Both the position numbers and the translations under genes were made by a program. A stretch of 64,000 bases of DNA, from contig NZ_CP020918.1 of NCBI RefSeq assembly GCF_003076455.1, positions 2,371,501-2,435,500 on the forward strand, read 5' to 3'. This stretch comes from Flavobacterium faecale (GTDB taxonomy: Bacteria; Bacteroidota; Bacteroidia; Flavobacteriales; Flavobacteriaceae). The stretch's first letter is position 1. The number at the start of each line of letters is the position of its first letter. The notes beneath the pieces are model-generated. The model was given only the letters and a program-made list of their open reading frames with translations, was not told the origin of the DNA and searched no databases. Below, in pieces: positions 6,965-15,505 of the stretch.

Positions 6965-7026
6965 AGTTTCTAAGTTTCTGAGTCGCTAAGTTTCTAAGTA
7001 ACTTAGCAGCTTAGAATCTTAGCAAC
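6965..7026. repeat. Intergenic hairpin of CTAAGTTT words
   Basis: The words CTAAGTTTCTGAG and CTAAGTTTCTAAGT are followed by their inverse, ACTTAGCAGCTTAG and CTTAG, so the stretch can fold on itself (CTAAG at 6986-6990 with CTTAG at 7010-7014 on the outside). It fills most of the gap between permease and ATPase genes, and may set mRNA stability between them. Confidence 0.6.
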
Positions 7027-7030
7027 TCTT

Positions 7031-8119
7031 TTAATCCGTAAACGTTAATAATTTTTGAAAAATCATCATGATACGATCCAGCATGAACCCGATGATACCA
7101 ATTACAAACATGGCAACTATAATTTTCGAATTCGAATCACTAGAACCATTTTGGAATTCTTCCCAAACAAAAGATCCTAAACCTGGACTCTGAGCCAAAA
7201 GTTCGATGGCAATCAATACCATCCAAGCCACAGATAACGTAATACGCAAACCTGTAAAAATCATTGGAAAAGAGGACGGAAGAATAATCTTGAATATTTT
7301 TTGAAACGTCCCTAGTTGCAAAACCTTCGCTACATTCATAAAATCTTTGTCTACAGACGAAACCCCAACGCTAGTATTAACCAAAGTCGCCCACATAGAA
7401 CAAAGTCCGACACTGATAAATGAAATAACAAATGATTTTTCGACATCAACATTGGTCAACATGGTTTTTACAATCATCGAGACCAATAAAAGCCAAACTA
7501 CAGGCGAAACGGGTTTCAAAATTTGAATGATCCAGTTAAAAGAGGTACGCAAAGTGGTACTAAGACCCAAAACAATCCCCAGCGGAACAGCGATTATGAT
7601 CGAAAGCAAAAATCCTGCAAATACAGTTTTTAAGCTGGTTTTGATTTGGTCCACAAAGGAAGGACGGCCGGTGTACACAATTTCGATTTCGCCATTGGCT
7701 GCACGCTCTTTGTTGATGGTTTCATATTTATCTACAAAATCTTGTTTTTTTGCATCCATTATTTTATGATCTTCCCACAATTTTCCAAGGGCAGTCGCCA
7801 CCATTGCAGGTGAGGGCAAAGAGTTGGGTCTACAACTCAAATCACCTGATGCTATGCAGTCTTCTAGTTTTTTTGCCGCTTCGGGACCTTGGTCTTTCAG
7901 TGCTTTTTCTATTTTTATTGTAGATTCAACATTATTCAAATAATTTGAAAATGACTGCCATAAAAGGATAAATACAACAACAGATAAAAGTGGGAAAAGA
8001 ATTCTCTTGAAAGCTTCTTTTGAATTTTTTTTCACTTCTTCGCCAGTACTTAATCGGATGAGTGGTTCCAAATACCCCAGTCCCATGAATTTTACGGTCT
8101 TTATTAATTTAGTTTTCAT
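7031..8119 (-). CDS. nrtB: Nitrate ABC transporter permease (NrtB-like)
   Basis: A 362-residue inner-membrane permease of the binding-protein-dependent class. After one N-terminal membrane segment (about residues 40-57) comes a periplasmic stretch of about 100 residues, then five or so membrane helices from about residue 165. The EAA-type loop that docks the ATPase reads VDKDFMNVAKVLQLGTFQKI with the downstream ILP. NrtB proteins of cyanobacteria are shorter (about 275 residues); the extra length is the N-terminal helix and charged periplasmic segment, also seen in other Bacteroidota homologues. It follows the binding-protein gene after a terminator-like hairpin and is upstream of the two ATPase genes. 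Confidence 0.88.
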   Translation of the reverse strand: MKTKLIKTVKFMGLGYLEPLIRLSTGEEVKKNSKEAFKRILFPLLSVVVFILLWQSFSNYLNNVESTIKIEKALKDQGPEAAKKLEDCIASGDLSCRPNSLPSPAMVATALGKLWEDHKIMDAKKQDFVDKYETINKERAANGEIEIVYTGRPSFVDQIKTSLKTVFAGFLLSIIIAVPLGIVLGLSTTLRTSFNWIIQILKPVSPVVWLLLVSMIVKTMLTNVDVEKSFVISFISVGLCSMWATLVNTSVGVSSVDKDFMNVAKVLQLGTFQKIFKIILPSSFPMIFTGLRITLSVAWMVLIAIELLAQSPGLGSFVWEEFQNGSSDSNSKIIVAMFVIGIIGFMLDRIMMIFQKLLTFTD

Positions 8120-8218
8120 ATTTCTTTATTTTATAATATTGGTCTAAAAAAGGAGCTAGTAGTTCTTGAAATAGTAGTCTCTTTTTTGTAGTAAAAAATA
8201 GGTCTTGTTTTGTTTTCT

Positions 8219-8251
8219 AAAAAAAATGAGGGCACTAGTACAGCACCCTCA
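8219..8251 (-). terminator. Hairpin between nrtA and nrtB, attenuating terminator
   Basis: TGAGGG (8227-8232) pairs with CCCTCA (8246-8251), and on the minus strand the stem is followed by a T run. It stands between the binding-protein gene and the permease gene. Such partial terminators commonly let the binding protein be made in excess over the membrane parts. Confidence 0.65.
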
Positions 8252-8334
8252 ATTTTAAATGCTTTTTTTTATTCTAAGTATTTCAAGGAGTAGGGAACAC
8301 ATAAGCTTACCTACAGATCCTCATGATTCATAAC

Positions 8335-9711
8335 TTAGTTTTTGTTCCCGATTTTCATACTTTTAATGTATTCCAATGGTTTTTTACCGTCGTACTGAAT
8401 TCCGTCAATAAAGTCAGATGTAGGCTCTTTGTATCCGTCTGTAGTAGGAATATCTTCTTGAGATAGGTTTCCTTCTTTAACCAACATTTCGGCTGCTTTT
8501 TTCCAGATTTCTGGCATGTACACCTCTTTGATTTTTGAAGCATACCAGTCAGCAGGTTGTGCTTCTGTGATTTGTCCCCAACGTCTCATTTGTGTCATGT
8601 ACCAAACTCCATCAGAGTAAAAAGGATAGGTTGCATTGTATTTGAAGAAGACGTTAAAATCTGCAGCATCGCGTTTGTCTCCTTTTTCATATTCGAAAGT
8701 TCCAGTCATTGAGTTTTTCAAAACCGCCTCGTCTGCACCTACATAAGCAGGACTAGATAAAATTTTGACAGCTTCATCTCTATTTTTAGGATCATCCAAC
8801 CATTTTCCTGCTCTAATTAAAGCTTTGGTAATTGCTATAGCTGTATTTGGATTTTTCTCTACAAATGCTTTTGTCATTACAAAAACTTTCTCTGGGTGGT
8901 TTTTCCAAATATCACGTGAGGTGATTACAGGCACTCCAATTCCTTTACTTACCGCTTGCTGGTTCCAAGGTTCTCCCACGCAATATCCGTTGATTGTACC
9001 TGCTTCAAGTGTTGCTGGCATTTGTGGTGGTGGTGTTACAGACAAAAGTGCCTCGGCATTAATCATTCCTTGAACATTATCTTTGGTGTACATTCCAGGG
9101 TTGATTCCGCCTGCCGCTAACCAATAACGCAATTGGTAGTTGTGAGTAGAAACGGGGAATACCATACCCATTTTGAATGGTTTGTTGGCGTTTTTGTACT
9201 CCTTAATCACTGGTACCAAAGCACTAGCCGATATTGGGTGTACTGGTTTTCCATCTTTCAACGGTAACGAAGGTTTCATTTTTGACCAAACATCGTTTGA
9301 AACAGTAATTGCATTTCCGTTCAAATCCATAGAGAAAGTAGTTACCAATTTGGCTTGTCTTCCAAAACCAACAGCAGCAGCAATTGGTTGTCCTGCCAAC
9401 ATGTGAGAACCGTCAATTTGTTCGTCAATCACACGGTCCAAAACATTTTTCCAGTTAGATTGTGCTTCTAGGGTAACAAACAATCCTTCGTCTTCAAAGA
9501 ATCCCTTTTCTTTTGCAATGGCTAATGGCGCCATATCGGTTAGTTTGATAAAACCCAAAGTTACTTGTGGTTTCTCCAATTTTAATTTCTCTGTAGTGGT
9601 TGCAGTAGCTGTTCCGGTAGCTGCATCTTCTTTTTTTCCTTCTTTTTTACAGCTCATTACACTAAGAGCAGTGATGGCTAGTAACGAAATTTTGAATACT
9701 AATTTTTTCAT
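8335..9711 (-). CDS. nrtA: Nitrate-binding lipoprotein of the ABC transporter (NrtA-like)
   Basis: A 458-residue lipoprotein: the signal peptide ends in LSVMSC, with C21 as lipidation site, followed by a Lys/Glu/Thr-rich linker to about residue 47. The binding domain starts [23 protein letters not shown], the usual opening of NrtA/CmpA/SsuA-type proteins, and the long C-terminal part with [20 protein letters not shown] is specific to the NrtA/CmpA branch. Length agrees with NrtA. Nitrate rather than bicarbonate is inferred from nirBD and narK in the same locus. It is the first gene after the porin (23-bp gap) and likely shares its promoter. Confidence 0.9.
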   Translation of the reverse strand: MKKLVFKISLLAITALSVMSCKKEGKKEDAATGTATATTTEKLKLEKPQVTLGFIKLTDMAPLAIAKEKGFFEDEGLFVTLEAQSNWKNVLDRVIDEQIDGSHMLAGQPIAAAVGFGRQAKLVTTFSMDLNGNAITVSNDVWSKMKPSLPLKDGKPVHPISASALVPVIKEYKNANKPFKMGMVFPVSTHNYQLRYWLAAGGINPGMYTKDNVQGMINAEALLSVTPPPQMPATLEAGTINGYCVGEPWNQQAVSKGIGVPVITSRDIWKNHPEKVFVMTKAFVEKNPNTAIAITKALIRAGKWLDDPKNRDEAVKILSSPAYVGADEAVLKNSMTGTFEYEKGDKRDAADFNVFFKYNATYPFYSDGVWYMTQMRRWGQITEAQPADWYASKIKEVYMPEIWKKAAEMLVKEGNLSQEDIPTTDGYKEPTSDFIDGIQYDGKKPLEYIKSMKIGNKN

Positions 9712-9734
9712 CTTATTTGTTTTTGTTCGTTGTA

Positions 9735-10997
9735 TTATTTTTTGCTCGAAAATATTTGCGGGTTGATGTTCACCATCACATAAGCCCAGTTGTTAGTCGT
9801 GTCTTTAAGCCCTGTTCCGCCTTTAAGTGCTACCATAGAACTAGAAGCAAACATTTGAGAATATCCTGCTACCAATGTGATGTCTTTGTACACTTTGTAA
9901 ACAGCTGTTAAGTCGATTTCGGTTCCCAAATACTTATCAGATGTTGAGGATAATTCATTTGCTGAGCTGAAAATATGTGGCGCGACAGAAAGGTTTACCT
10001 TCTTGATCGGGAAATCTAGTTTAAGGCTTAGGTCTTGTAATCCTACAGATCCACCGTGGTTCCCAACATAAAAGTAGTCCATGAAACCATTGAAGGCATG
10101 GTTGGTACCAAATACCGGGTTGAATGACTTGACTACTGTAGACGTAGAGGCTTGGTCTTTACCAGATAAATATTCGTAGCCTATTGTCGCTTTGAATTTT
10201 GGTGCGAATGCGTAGCCTAAATTGGCTGCAGTCTCAAAAGCAGAGACTTCATTTTTTCCTATTTTACCAGTTTGTCCGTAAAAACTAAAGTCAAATGTTG
10301 TTTTCTTTCCGGCATAGTTTGCATACGTACCAAAGGTTTGTGAATAGTTGGTTTCTATTTCAGCAATTGTTTTTTGATATTCTCTTCCTAAGTTTAAGGC
10401 CAAGAAGCTTACACCCAATTTCTTGATGTTGGTATGGTACCACGCATACTGCATGTCTTTGAAGTCTGTAGCAAATGGTGTAGTTGGTGCTACCTTAGCT
10501 TCAGAATCTGAGTTTAAAGCAAATCCTAAGTCCAATGCGCTTGTTTTTCCTTTGTATTTGATAACAGCAGCATCAAAACTACGACCTTGATTAGCCCAGT
10601 CCAATCCGCCTAATATCCTTTGATTATCATAAGCAATAGATTGACGTCCTGCTTTCACACTCCATGAATCGGTAAAACTATACTGTGCATACCCTTCAAA
10701 TAATGCTAGTCCATTTTGAGTAGAAGCCGAATTTCCTAATGTGTTTACATTTCCCCATGTACGAATGTTTTGAAAAGCTACTTTTACCTTTAATTTGGCA
10801 TCACCATAATTTAAATTTACTCTTGAACGTTGCCCAATAAATGATGTATGGCTTGTAGTTGGAGTTAACAGGGTACCAAAACCATTGGTGTATTCATAAC
10901 GAGGACGTATTTGAAGATCGGCATTAAATTCTTGTGCATAGGTACTAGCACTAATAAATCCCAAAACGGAAAAAGATATTGTTTTTAGTAACTTCAT
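9735..10997 (-). CDS. Outer-membrane porin of the alginate-export type, in the nitrate locus
   Basis: A 420-residue outer-membrane beta-barrel with signal peptide (cleaved at STYAQ). Early strands read [14 protein letters not shown] and [20 protein letters not shown], then [20 protein letters not shown]; this R-x-R and KAGRQ pattern is that of the alginate_exp (AlgE-like) porin family. Its place, 23 bp before nrtA and with a NarL-like palindrome at its promoter, indicates that it carries nitrate or nitrite across the outer membrane, not alginate. The C-terminus is an NPQIF strand with a short SSKK tail. Confidence 0.85.
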   Translation of the reverse strand: MKLLKTISFSVLGFISASTYAQEFNADLQIRPRYEYTNGFGTLLTPTTSHTSFIGQRSRVNLNYGDAKLKVKVAFQNIRTWGNVNTLGNSASTQNGLALFEGYAQYSFTDSWSVKAGRQSIAYDNQRILGGLDWANQGRSFDAAVIKYKGKTSALDLGFALNSDSEAKVAPTTPFATDFKDMQYAWYHTNIKKLGVSFLALNLGREYQKTIAEIETNYSQTFGTYANYAGKKTTFDFSFYGQTGKIGKNEVSAFETAANLGYAFAPKFKATIGYEYLSGKDQASTSTVVKSFNPVFGTNHAFNGFMDYFYVGNHGGSVGLQDLSLKLDFPIKKVNLSVAPHIFSSANELSSTSDKYLGTEIDLTAVYKVYKDITLVAGYSQMFASSSMVALKGGTGLKDTTNNWAYVMVNINPQIFSSKK

Positions 10998-11043
10998 AGT
11001 TGTTGTTTTAAATTGATAAATTGATTGCTGTTTGTTTACATGA

Positions 11044-11051
11044 CAAATATA
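11044..11051 (-). promoter_or_regulatory. -7 element TATATTTG of the porin-nrt operon
   Basis: A perfect TAnnTTTG on the minus strand, about 47 bases before the porin ATG. The palindrome at 11054-11069 abuts it upstream, so a bound regulator would sit in the -33/-7 spacer. Confidence 0.5.
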
Positions 11052-11053
11052 CG

Positions 11054-11069
11054 TACGTATTTATACGTA
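11054..11069. promoter_or_regulatory. NarL-like 7-2-7 palindrome before the porin-nrt operon
   Basis: TACGTAT-TT-ATACGTA is a perfect 16-base inverted repeat. The E. coli NarL/NarP site is TACYYMT-N2-AKRRGTA, with the same geometry and closely similar half-sites. Read as a 7-4-7 repeat (GTACGTA-TTTA-TACGTAA) it also has the layout of an FNR-family site. More TACGTA words lie upstream at about 11205 and 11234. Confidence 0.6.
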
Positions 11070-11320
11070 AGTTAAATGTAAAAAGCATTAAATAAGAAGT
11101 TTTTTAAAAGGTTTTAATCGAATGTAACACAGTTAAATAGCTGTTTTTTGGCAGTTTTTAAGCATAAGTATCATGTTTGTAGTTGGTTATAATATTTAGT
11201 TTTATACGTAGTAGTGTGTAACTGTATTCTATGTACGTACGTATACAGTCAATGGAGTTTGTAACAAAAAAAAAGCCCATTATAAAAATGGACTTTCGTA
11301 CTAGGGGAGAAGTATATTAT

Positions 11321-12025
11321 TTAGAACTGCCTGTGTTCTATCAATTCACCTTGCAATTTATTAATTTGAATAAGGCTTATTTTTTTTCCAACGGTATTGA
11401 TGAGGGCTTCTTTTTTTAGACTCGAAAAAATACGGGTCACCTGTTCGTCTGTCGTTCCAGCAAAATCGGCAATTTCTTTTCGAGAAAGACTCACATTAAT
11501 AAGGTTGTTGGTATGTCCAAATTTTTTGAATAAGTGAAGCAAGGTGTCTATAACGCGCTCTCTCACATTCATTTGAGCAATTTTTTTAACTTTGTTTTCG
11601 CTTTTATTCAGTTCCTCAGCATAAAAAAGCATCATATCATAAGTAAACTCAGGTATTGTTTTTAAAATTTGTTCCATAACATCGTTACTAAAGTTGCATA
11701 ACAAACTATCTTCGAGTGCTGCGGCGCCAATTAAATACCTATTTCGAGTACCAAACCCTCTAAAACCCACCGTGTCACCTTCTACAGCCAAACGAACGAT
11801 TTGTTCCTTGCCATAAATCCCGGTTTTTAGAATTTTGACTTTTCCTTTATACAAAAAATAAAGCCCTTGAATTGGCGCCCCTTCGATCATAAATTGCTGT
11901 CCTTTTTTGCAAGCAAACGAATTTTTTTGCAAGGCAAAATCTTGCATCTTTTCTAGATGAAGGTGTTTTTTAATAAAACAGCTCGTATTATCGCAAGTGG
12001 CACAGTCAATATTTAATCTTTTCAT
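11321..12025 (-). CDS. Crp/Fnr-family regulator with FNR-type Fe-S cysteines
   Basis: A 234-residue regulator: cyclic-nucleotide-binding-type beta roll (about residues 25-125), a long dimer helix, then a winged helix (SRKEIADFAGTTDEQVTRI). The N-terminus has C8, C11 and C16, and C110 sits where FNR has its fourth cluster ligand (C122), so it probably carries an oxygen- or NO-sensitive [4Fe-4S] cluster. The recognition helix has E-x2-T-R, like E-x2-S-R of FNR. It lies between narK and the porin in the nitrate locus and is likely a regulator of it, adjusting the genes to oxygen or NO. A palindrome (12114-12129) lies at its own promoter. Confidence 0.88.
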   Translation of the reverse strand: MKRLNIDCATCDNTSCFIKKHLHLEKMQDFALQKNSFACKKGQQFMIEGAPIQGLYFLYKGKVKILKTGIYGKEQIVRLAVEGDTVGFRGFGTRNRYLIGAAALEDSLLCNFSNDVMEQILKTIPEFTYDMMLFYAEELNKSENKVKKIAQMNVRERVIDTLLHLFKKFGHTNNLINVSLSRKEIADFAGTTDEQVTRIFSSLKKEALINTVGKKISLIQINKLQGELIEHRQF

Positions 12026-12357
12026 GGTAACTTATTTTAAGCACATTTGTGTGCGTCTGTAAAAGGAATAGTAGGCTTGTTTTGGCTTTGGGTGTAACAA
12101 ATTTAAATAAAATTAAGTATTTGTACTTAAGATCAAGAAGATAGATTCTTTTTTGGAAGCGGTTTTGAGTATGATGTAATTATCGTTTCTAATTTTGTCT
12201 ATTTGTCAATTTTGCCAACCAAATAATATAACATTGATAATTTTGCTCCTTTATTCGAAAATTGGCAACTAGGGTTCAGCAGGCAGAAAAAGGTTCGTTT
12301 ATGTAATCATTAGGCAGTCAATGGCAACAGGATACTGCATTATTATCGAAAAAGAAA
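12026..12357. other. Leader and promoter region of the FNR-type regulator
   Basis: Contains a minus-strand -7 box TAAATTTG (12098-12105) and the palindrome at 12114-12129, which together make the promoter of the regulator gene. The part from 12130 to 12357 shows no further signal that I can support. Confidence 0.5.
12114..12129. promoter_or_regulatory. Palindrome TAAGTAT-N2-GTACTTA before the FNR-type gene
   Basis: An inverted repeat that extends to 12113-12130 as TTAAGTA-TTTG-TACTTAA. It is a variant of the TACGTAT palindromes at the other promoters of the locus, with C changed to A in the first half-site and G to T in the second. It lies just upstream of the -7 box, so it could serve autoregulation. 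Confidence 0.5.
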
Positions 12358-12418
12358 TGCCACTGATAAAAATGATTTCGATAGAATTAATCCTTTTGAA
12401 TCATCTTGATCAGTGGCA
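12358..12418 (-). terminator. Long hairpin terminator of narK
   Basis: TGCCACTGAT (12358-12367) pairs with ATCAGTGGCA (12409-12418), with a second inner pairing of AATGATT and AATCAT. On the minus strand it is followed by TTTCTTTTT. It lies 65 bp past the narK stop. Confidence 0.75.
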
Positions 12419-12482
12419 AAATCTTTAATTATGACTGTGCTATTATCGAAAGTTTAAAAAACAATTCAAACTTGGATAAGCA

Positions 12483-13964
12483 TTAATTTTTTCTATCAAT
12501 TTGGTTGGCCATTCCTGGCTGTTTTTCATTCATCATGTTGGTAATTGTTACATGCATCCAAATCAAGCAAATCACAGAGAAGATAAGAACAAATATCCAT
12601 GAACTTGACCAAATACCGGTTGTGGTTAATAAGTAGCTGAAGATAATGGGACAAAAGAAGCCACCCAATCCACCAAGTAATCCGACCATTCCACCGACAA
12701 CGCCAATTTCATTCGGAAAATAATCTGGAATGTGCTTGTATACTGCTGCTTTCCCTATTCCCCATGAAACCCCGATCAGAATTACCAAGATGAGGTATAC
12801 CCACATGTTGGCGTCAAAGCTGATGCGTGTAACACCTTTGGCAATAACTTCCTTTTTATTTACTTCTTGATTTTGTTCTACAATTATTTTTTGCCAAGAC
12901 GATTTCGTTGGAAAAATACTTCCTTCTTCTATCTTTTCTGGTTTTGAATCAATAGGAAAATCTTTGTCGCCTATGCGCACATTGTCTGGGCTTATAGCGG
13001 TAATGACGCCTTTTTTTCCTGCCATTACACCAGGACCGGCAGTGGTGATTTCCATTTTTGGAATCATAAGCAAGGCACTCAAAATTACCGACGAACTCAA
13101 TACCCAATACATTACTTTTCGAGCTCCAAATTTATCTGATAACCAGCCACCAAAAGCGCGAATCACACCCGAAGGTAAGCTAAACATAGTAGCAAACATT
13201 CCGCCCATCACCAAGCTGGTGGAATATACGTTCATGAAATTGGGTAATAACCATTGTGAATACGCAACAAAACAACCAAAAACTAAAAAGTAATAAGCTC
13301 CAAATCGCCATACTCGAGCACTTTTTAATGTAGTTAACATTTGCGGAATCGTGCGGTTTGATTTTTCTAATTTTCTGTTTTCGGCGAAGAATAAAAATAA
13401 CAGTCCGATGAGTAATAATGCTGCACCATAAACAATTGGTAGCATTTTCCATCCATTTTGAGCATCGGATATTGAAAAGTGATTTAAAAGCGAAGGCGCT
13501 ACAAAAGTAGTTATGGCGGCACCAGCATTACCCATTCCGAAGATTCCTAATGCTCTACCTTGCCATTCTTTTGGGTAAAAAATAGAAGTATAACCAATTC
13601 CGACCGCAAAACTAGTCCCGACTAAACCAAACAAAAAGCTCAGTATGGCAAACATAAAAAAGCTATCAGCCAAGGGTAGAAGAAACAAAGGCACAGAGCA
13701 AACTAGTAATAAAGTGGCAAAAACATATTTTCCTCCATATTTATCAGTCAAGATTCCGATAGGCAAACGCATAATCGAACCCGTTAAAATCGGAATACCT
13801 AATAGCCATCCCACTTGGACAACGCTCCAATTAAAGATTCCTTTGTCTACCAAAAAGGTAACCAGTACACCATTTAATGTCCAACATGCAAAACAAATGG
13901 TAAAAGCCAGCGTGTTAAGAAATAACATGCGATGCGATTTTGATAATGAAGATGAATTTTCCAT
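12483..13964 (-). CDS. narK: NarK-type nitrate/nitrite transporter with an extra soluble loop
   Basis: A 493-residue major-facilitator protein with 12 predicted helices. The nitrate-binding helix is seen in SIMRLPIGILTDKYGGK (arginine in helix 2), and GIFGMGNAGAA is the glycine-rich nitrate signature of helix 5; a second, GMVGLLGGLGGF, lies in helix 11. It exchanges or imports nitrate and nitrite across the inner membrane. Between helices 8 and 9 lies an insert of about 78 residues (roughly 305-383: GKKGVITAISPDNVRIGD onward) not present in E. coli NarK; it looks like a small beta-rich domain. The gene has its own promoter and palindrome upstream and a long hairpin downstream. Confidence 0.93.
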   Translation of the reverse strand: MENSSSLSKSHRMLFLNTLAFTICFACWTLNGVLVTFLVDKGIFNWSVVQVGWLLGIPILTGSIMRLPIGILTDKYGGKYVFATLLLVCSVPLFLLPLADSFFMFAILSFLFGLVGTSFAVGIGYTSIFYPKEWQGRALGIFGMGNAGAAITTFVAPSLLNHFSISDAQNGWKMLPIVYGAALLLIGLLFLFFAENRKLEKSNRTIPQMLTTLKSARVWRFGAYYFLVFGCFVAYSQWLLPNFMNVYSTSLVMGGMFATMFSLPSGVIRAFGGWLSDKFGARKVMYWVLSSSVILSALLMIPKMEITTAGPGVMAGKKGVITAISPDNVRIGDKDFPIDSKPEKIEEGSIFPTKSSWQKIIVEQNQEVNKKEVIAKGVTRISFDANMWVYLILVILIGVSWGIGKAAVYKHIPDYFPNEIGVVGGMVGLLGGLGGFFCPIIFSYLLTTTGIWSSSWIFVLIFSVICLIWMHVTITNMMNEKQPGMANQIDRKN

Positions 13965-13983
13965 ATATACTTAAATTTTTCAT

Positions 13984-14011
13984 CAAAGATAAGTAGTAAG
14001 CACTAGTCAAA
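13984..14011 (-). promoter_or_regulatory. narK promoter, -33 TTTG and -7 TATCTTTG
   Basis: On the minus strand TTTG is followed by 16 bases and then TATCTTTG (13984-13991), close to the Bacteroidota consensus TTTG-N17-23-TAnnTTTG. Transcription would begin near 13977, 13 bases before the ATG. Confidence 0.6.
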
Positions 14012-14042
14012 ACCTGCTAAAACGCAGTTTTTTCAAAATAAG

Positions 14043-14058
14043 TACGTATTTTTACGTA
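14043..14058. promoter_or_regulatory. NarL-like palindrome upstream of narK
   Basis: TACGTAT-TT-TTACGTA, one mismatch from a perfect inverted repeat, with a further TACGTA right after it (near 14063). Its centre lies about 73 bases upstream of the predicted start of narK transcription, a typical activator position. Confidence 0.6.
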
Positions 14059-14069
14059 ATAGTACGTAG

Positions 14070-14476
14070 TTTTTATTGGTTTTGAGATTTCCGTTTATTT
14101 TTTAGTCATTTTTGAGGTTTATGCAAAGTAATAAGATGGTCAACTTGTGCATGTCATGCTGAATTCCGAGGAGTCGGGAGTGGATTGGGCTTTATTTAGG
14201 TACAAAAACCTCCAAAAAAGCATTCCGCCCAACAGTTCGGAATTATCGCTCATGCAAAAAAAAAGATGCGATTGAAGTATATATTCAAAGTAGATTTTTT
14301 GAATTGCGTCGGGATTTATCCCGATGTTTTTTTGGATGGATGAGGTAGAATGATTTTTTTTAGAAATTTTTAATTCGTGACATTCGTGTAATTCGTGGCC
14401 AAGACCTCCAATAAATCTAGGATGTATATATTAATAATTCGTGGCTAAGACCTTCACCGATTGTAGTTTTATAAAA
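14070..14476. other. Non-coding region between narK and the NarL-like gene
   Basis: No gene. It includes a small hairpin TCGGGAT-TT-ATCCCGA (14309-14324) followed by Ts, and the word TAATTCGTGGCYAAGACCT twice (near 14390 and 14442), a type of short degenerate repeat often seen between flavobacterial genes. Confidence 0.5.
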
Positions 14477-14477
14477 A

Positions 14478-14516
14478 CAAAAAATCCGTTCGATCAAAAA
14501 AATGAAGGAACGGATT
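14478..14516 (-). terminator. Rho-independent terminator of the NarL-like gene
   Basis: AATCCGTTC (14483-14491) pairs with GAACGGATT (14508-14516); on the minus strand the stem runs into TTTTTTG. It lies 22 bp past the stop codon. Confidence 0.8.
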
Positions 14517-14537
14517 GTATAATAAGAGGACTAAACT

Positions 14538-15194
14538 TTATAGTAATGAATACTCAGTAGCTTTGTTTGAAAGCTCCATTAAGTTTTTGACTTTTAATTT
14601 TTTCATTAAGTTAAAACGGTGCACTTCGGCAGTACGTTTACTGATTTCTAAGGTTTCGGCAATTTCTTTGTTTCCTTTGCCAGAGAGCAAAAGTTTGAGG
14701 ATTTCTTTTTCTCTTTTGGTAATCGTTAAATCCTCCGCCAATGCTGTTTTTTGTTCAATAGGACCACCATTCGATAGTTGATTGATCAAAATAGAAGAAA
14801 TATCTCCGGTGAAATATTTGCCACCATTGCTTACGGTATATAGTGCCTTTAAGAATTCTTCTTTACTAGACCCTTTAAGTAAGTATCCGTCTGCACCAGC
14901 ATTGATGGCCTTAAGTACGTACTCTTCAGAATCGTGCATAGAAAGTACGATTGTTTTGACCATATTACCCTTTTTACGCAATTCATCTACGGCTTCAATT
15001 CCGGTCATGTTGGGCATTCTGATATCAATAATCAATAAATCAGGTTTACTTTCTTCAACAAAAGTAAGGGCTTCGAGGCCATCAGTCGCTTCGCCAACGA
15101 CCAAAATATTCGCTTCTGATTCCAATAGCGATTTTACTCCATCGCGTACAAAAACGTGGTCATCTGCCAAAACTACTCGAATAATATCACTCAT
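14538..15194 (-). CDS. NarL-like response regulator of the nitrate locus
   Basis: A 218-residue regulator: receiver domain with D11-D12 and phospho-acceptor D57 (LLIIDIRMPN), then a LuxR-type DNA-binding domain (LTITKREKEILKLLLSGKGN onward; recognition region SKRTAEVHRFNLMKKL). It lies 311 bp downstream of the NarX-like kinase, in the same direction, and is its likely partner. By family it should bind pairs of 7-base half-sites; the TACGTAT-N2-ATACGTA palindromes in front of the porin-nrt, narK, nirB and regulator genes are the obvious targets. Two weaker copies stand in front of its own gene, which suggests autoregulation. Confidence 0.92.
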   Translation of the reverse strand: MSDIIRVVLADDHVFVRDGVKSLLESEANILVVGEATDGLEALTFVEESKPDLLIIDIRMPNMTGIEAVDELRKKGNMVKTIVLSMHDSEEYVLKAINAGADGYLLKGSSKEEFLKALYTVSNGGKYFTGDISSILINQLSNGGPIEQKTALAEDLTITKREKEILKLLLSGKGNKEIAETLEISKRTAEVHRFNLMKKLKVKNLMELSNKATEYSLL

Positions 15195-15505
15195 AATGTA
15201 CTTAATTTAGAATAAAATAGGGTTACGTACTTACCACTAAAACGGCCTGCAATATACGTATTTATTCCTTAGTTTGAACAAAAAGTAAAACGCCATAAAA
15301 GCGCAAATCTTATTTATATCAAGCGATGAAAACTGAAAATAATTAGGAATCTTTTTCAAAATGAAATCAGTAACCAAAAGATAATTGTCCCTTTCGAGAA
15401 GAAAAAAAAGGATTCAAAGATTTTTAAGCTGTACTCAGGTTATTTTATATTTTTTTGCAAAATAGTTCTGGTTTATAAAAGGTAGCGTCTTCGTGCTAAA
15501 CAAAG
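15195..15505. other. Gap between the NarX-like and NarL-like genes, with two imperfect operators
   Basis: It contains TACGTAC-TT-ACCACTA (15224-15239) and TACGTAT-TT-ATTCCTT (15255-15270). Each has one good half-site and a degenerate second half, and keeps the TT centre found in the perfect sites. The rest is AT-rich and featureless. The regulator gene therefore probably has its own controlled promoter, apart from the nirBD-kinase transcript. Confidence 0.5.

Noticed and set aside
14301..14335. Plus-strand terminator-like hairpin TCGGGAT-TT-ATCCCGA
   Set aside because: No plus-strand gene lies upstream for it to serve; more likely a remnant of a short repeat.
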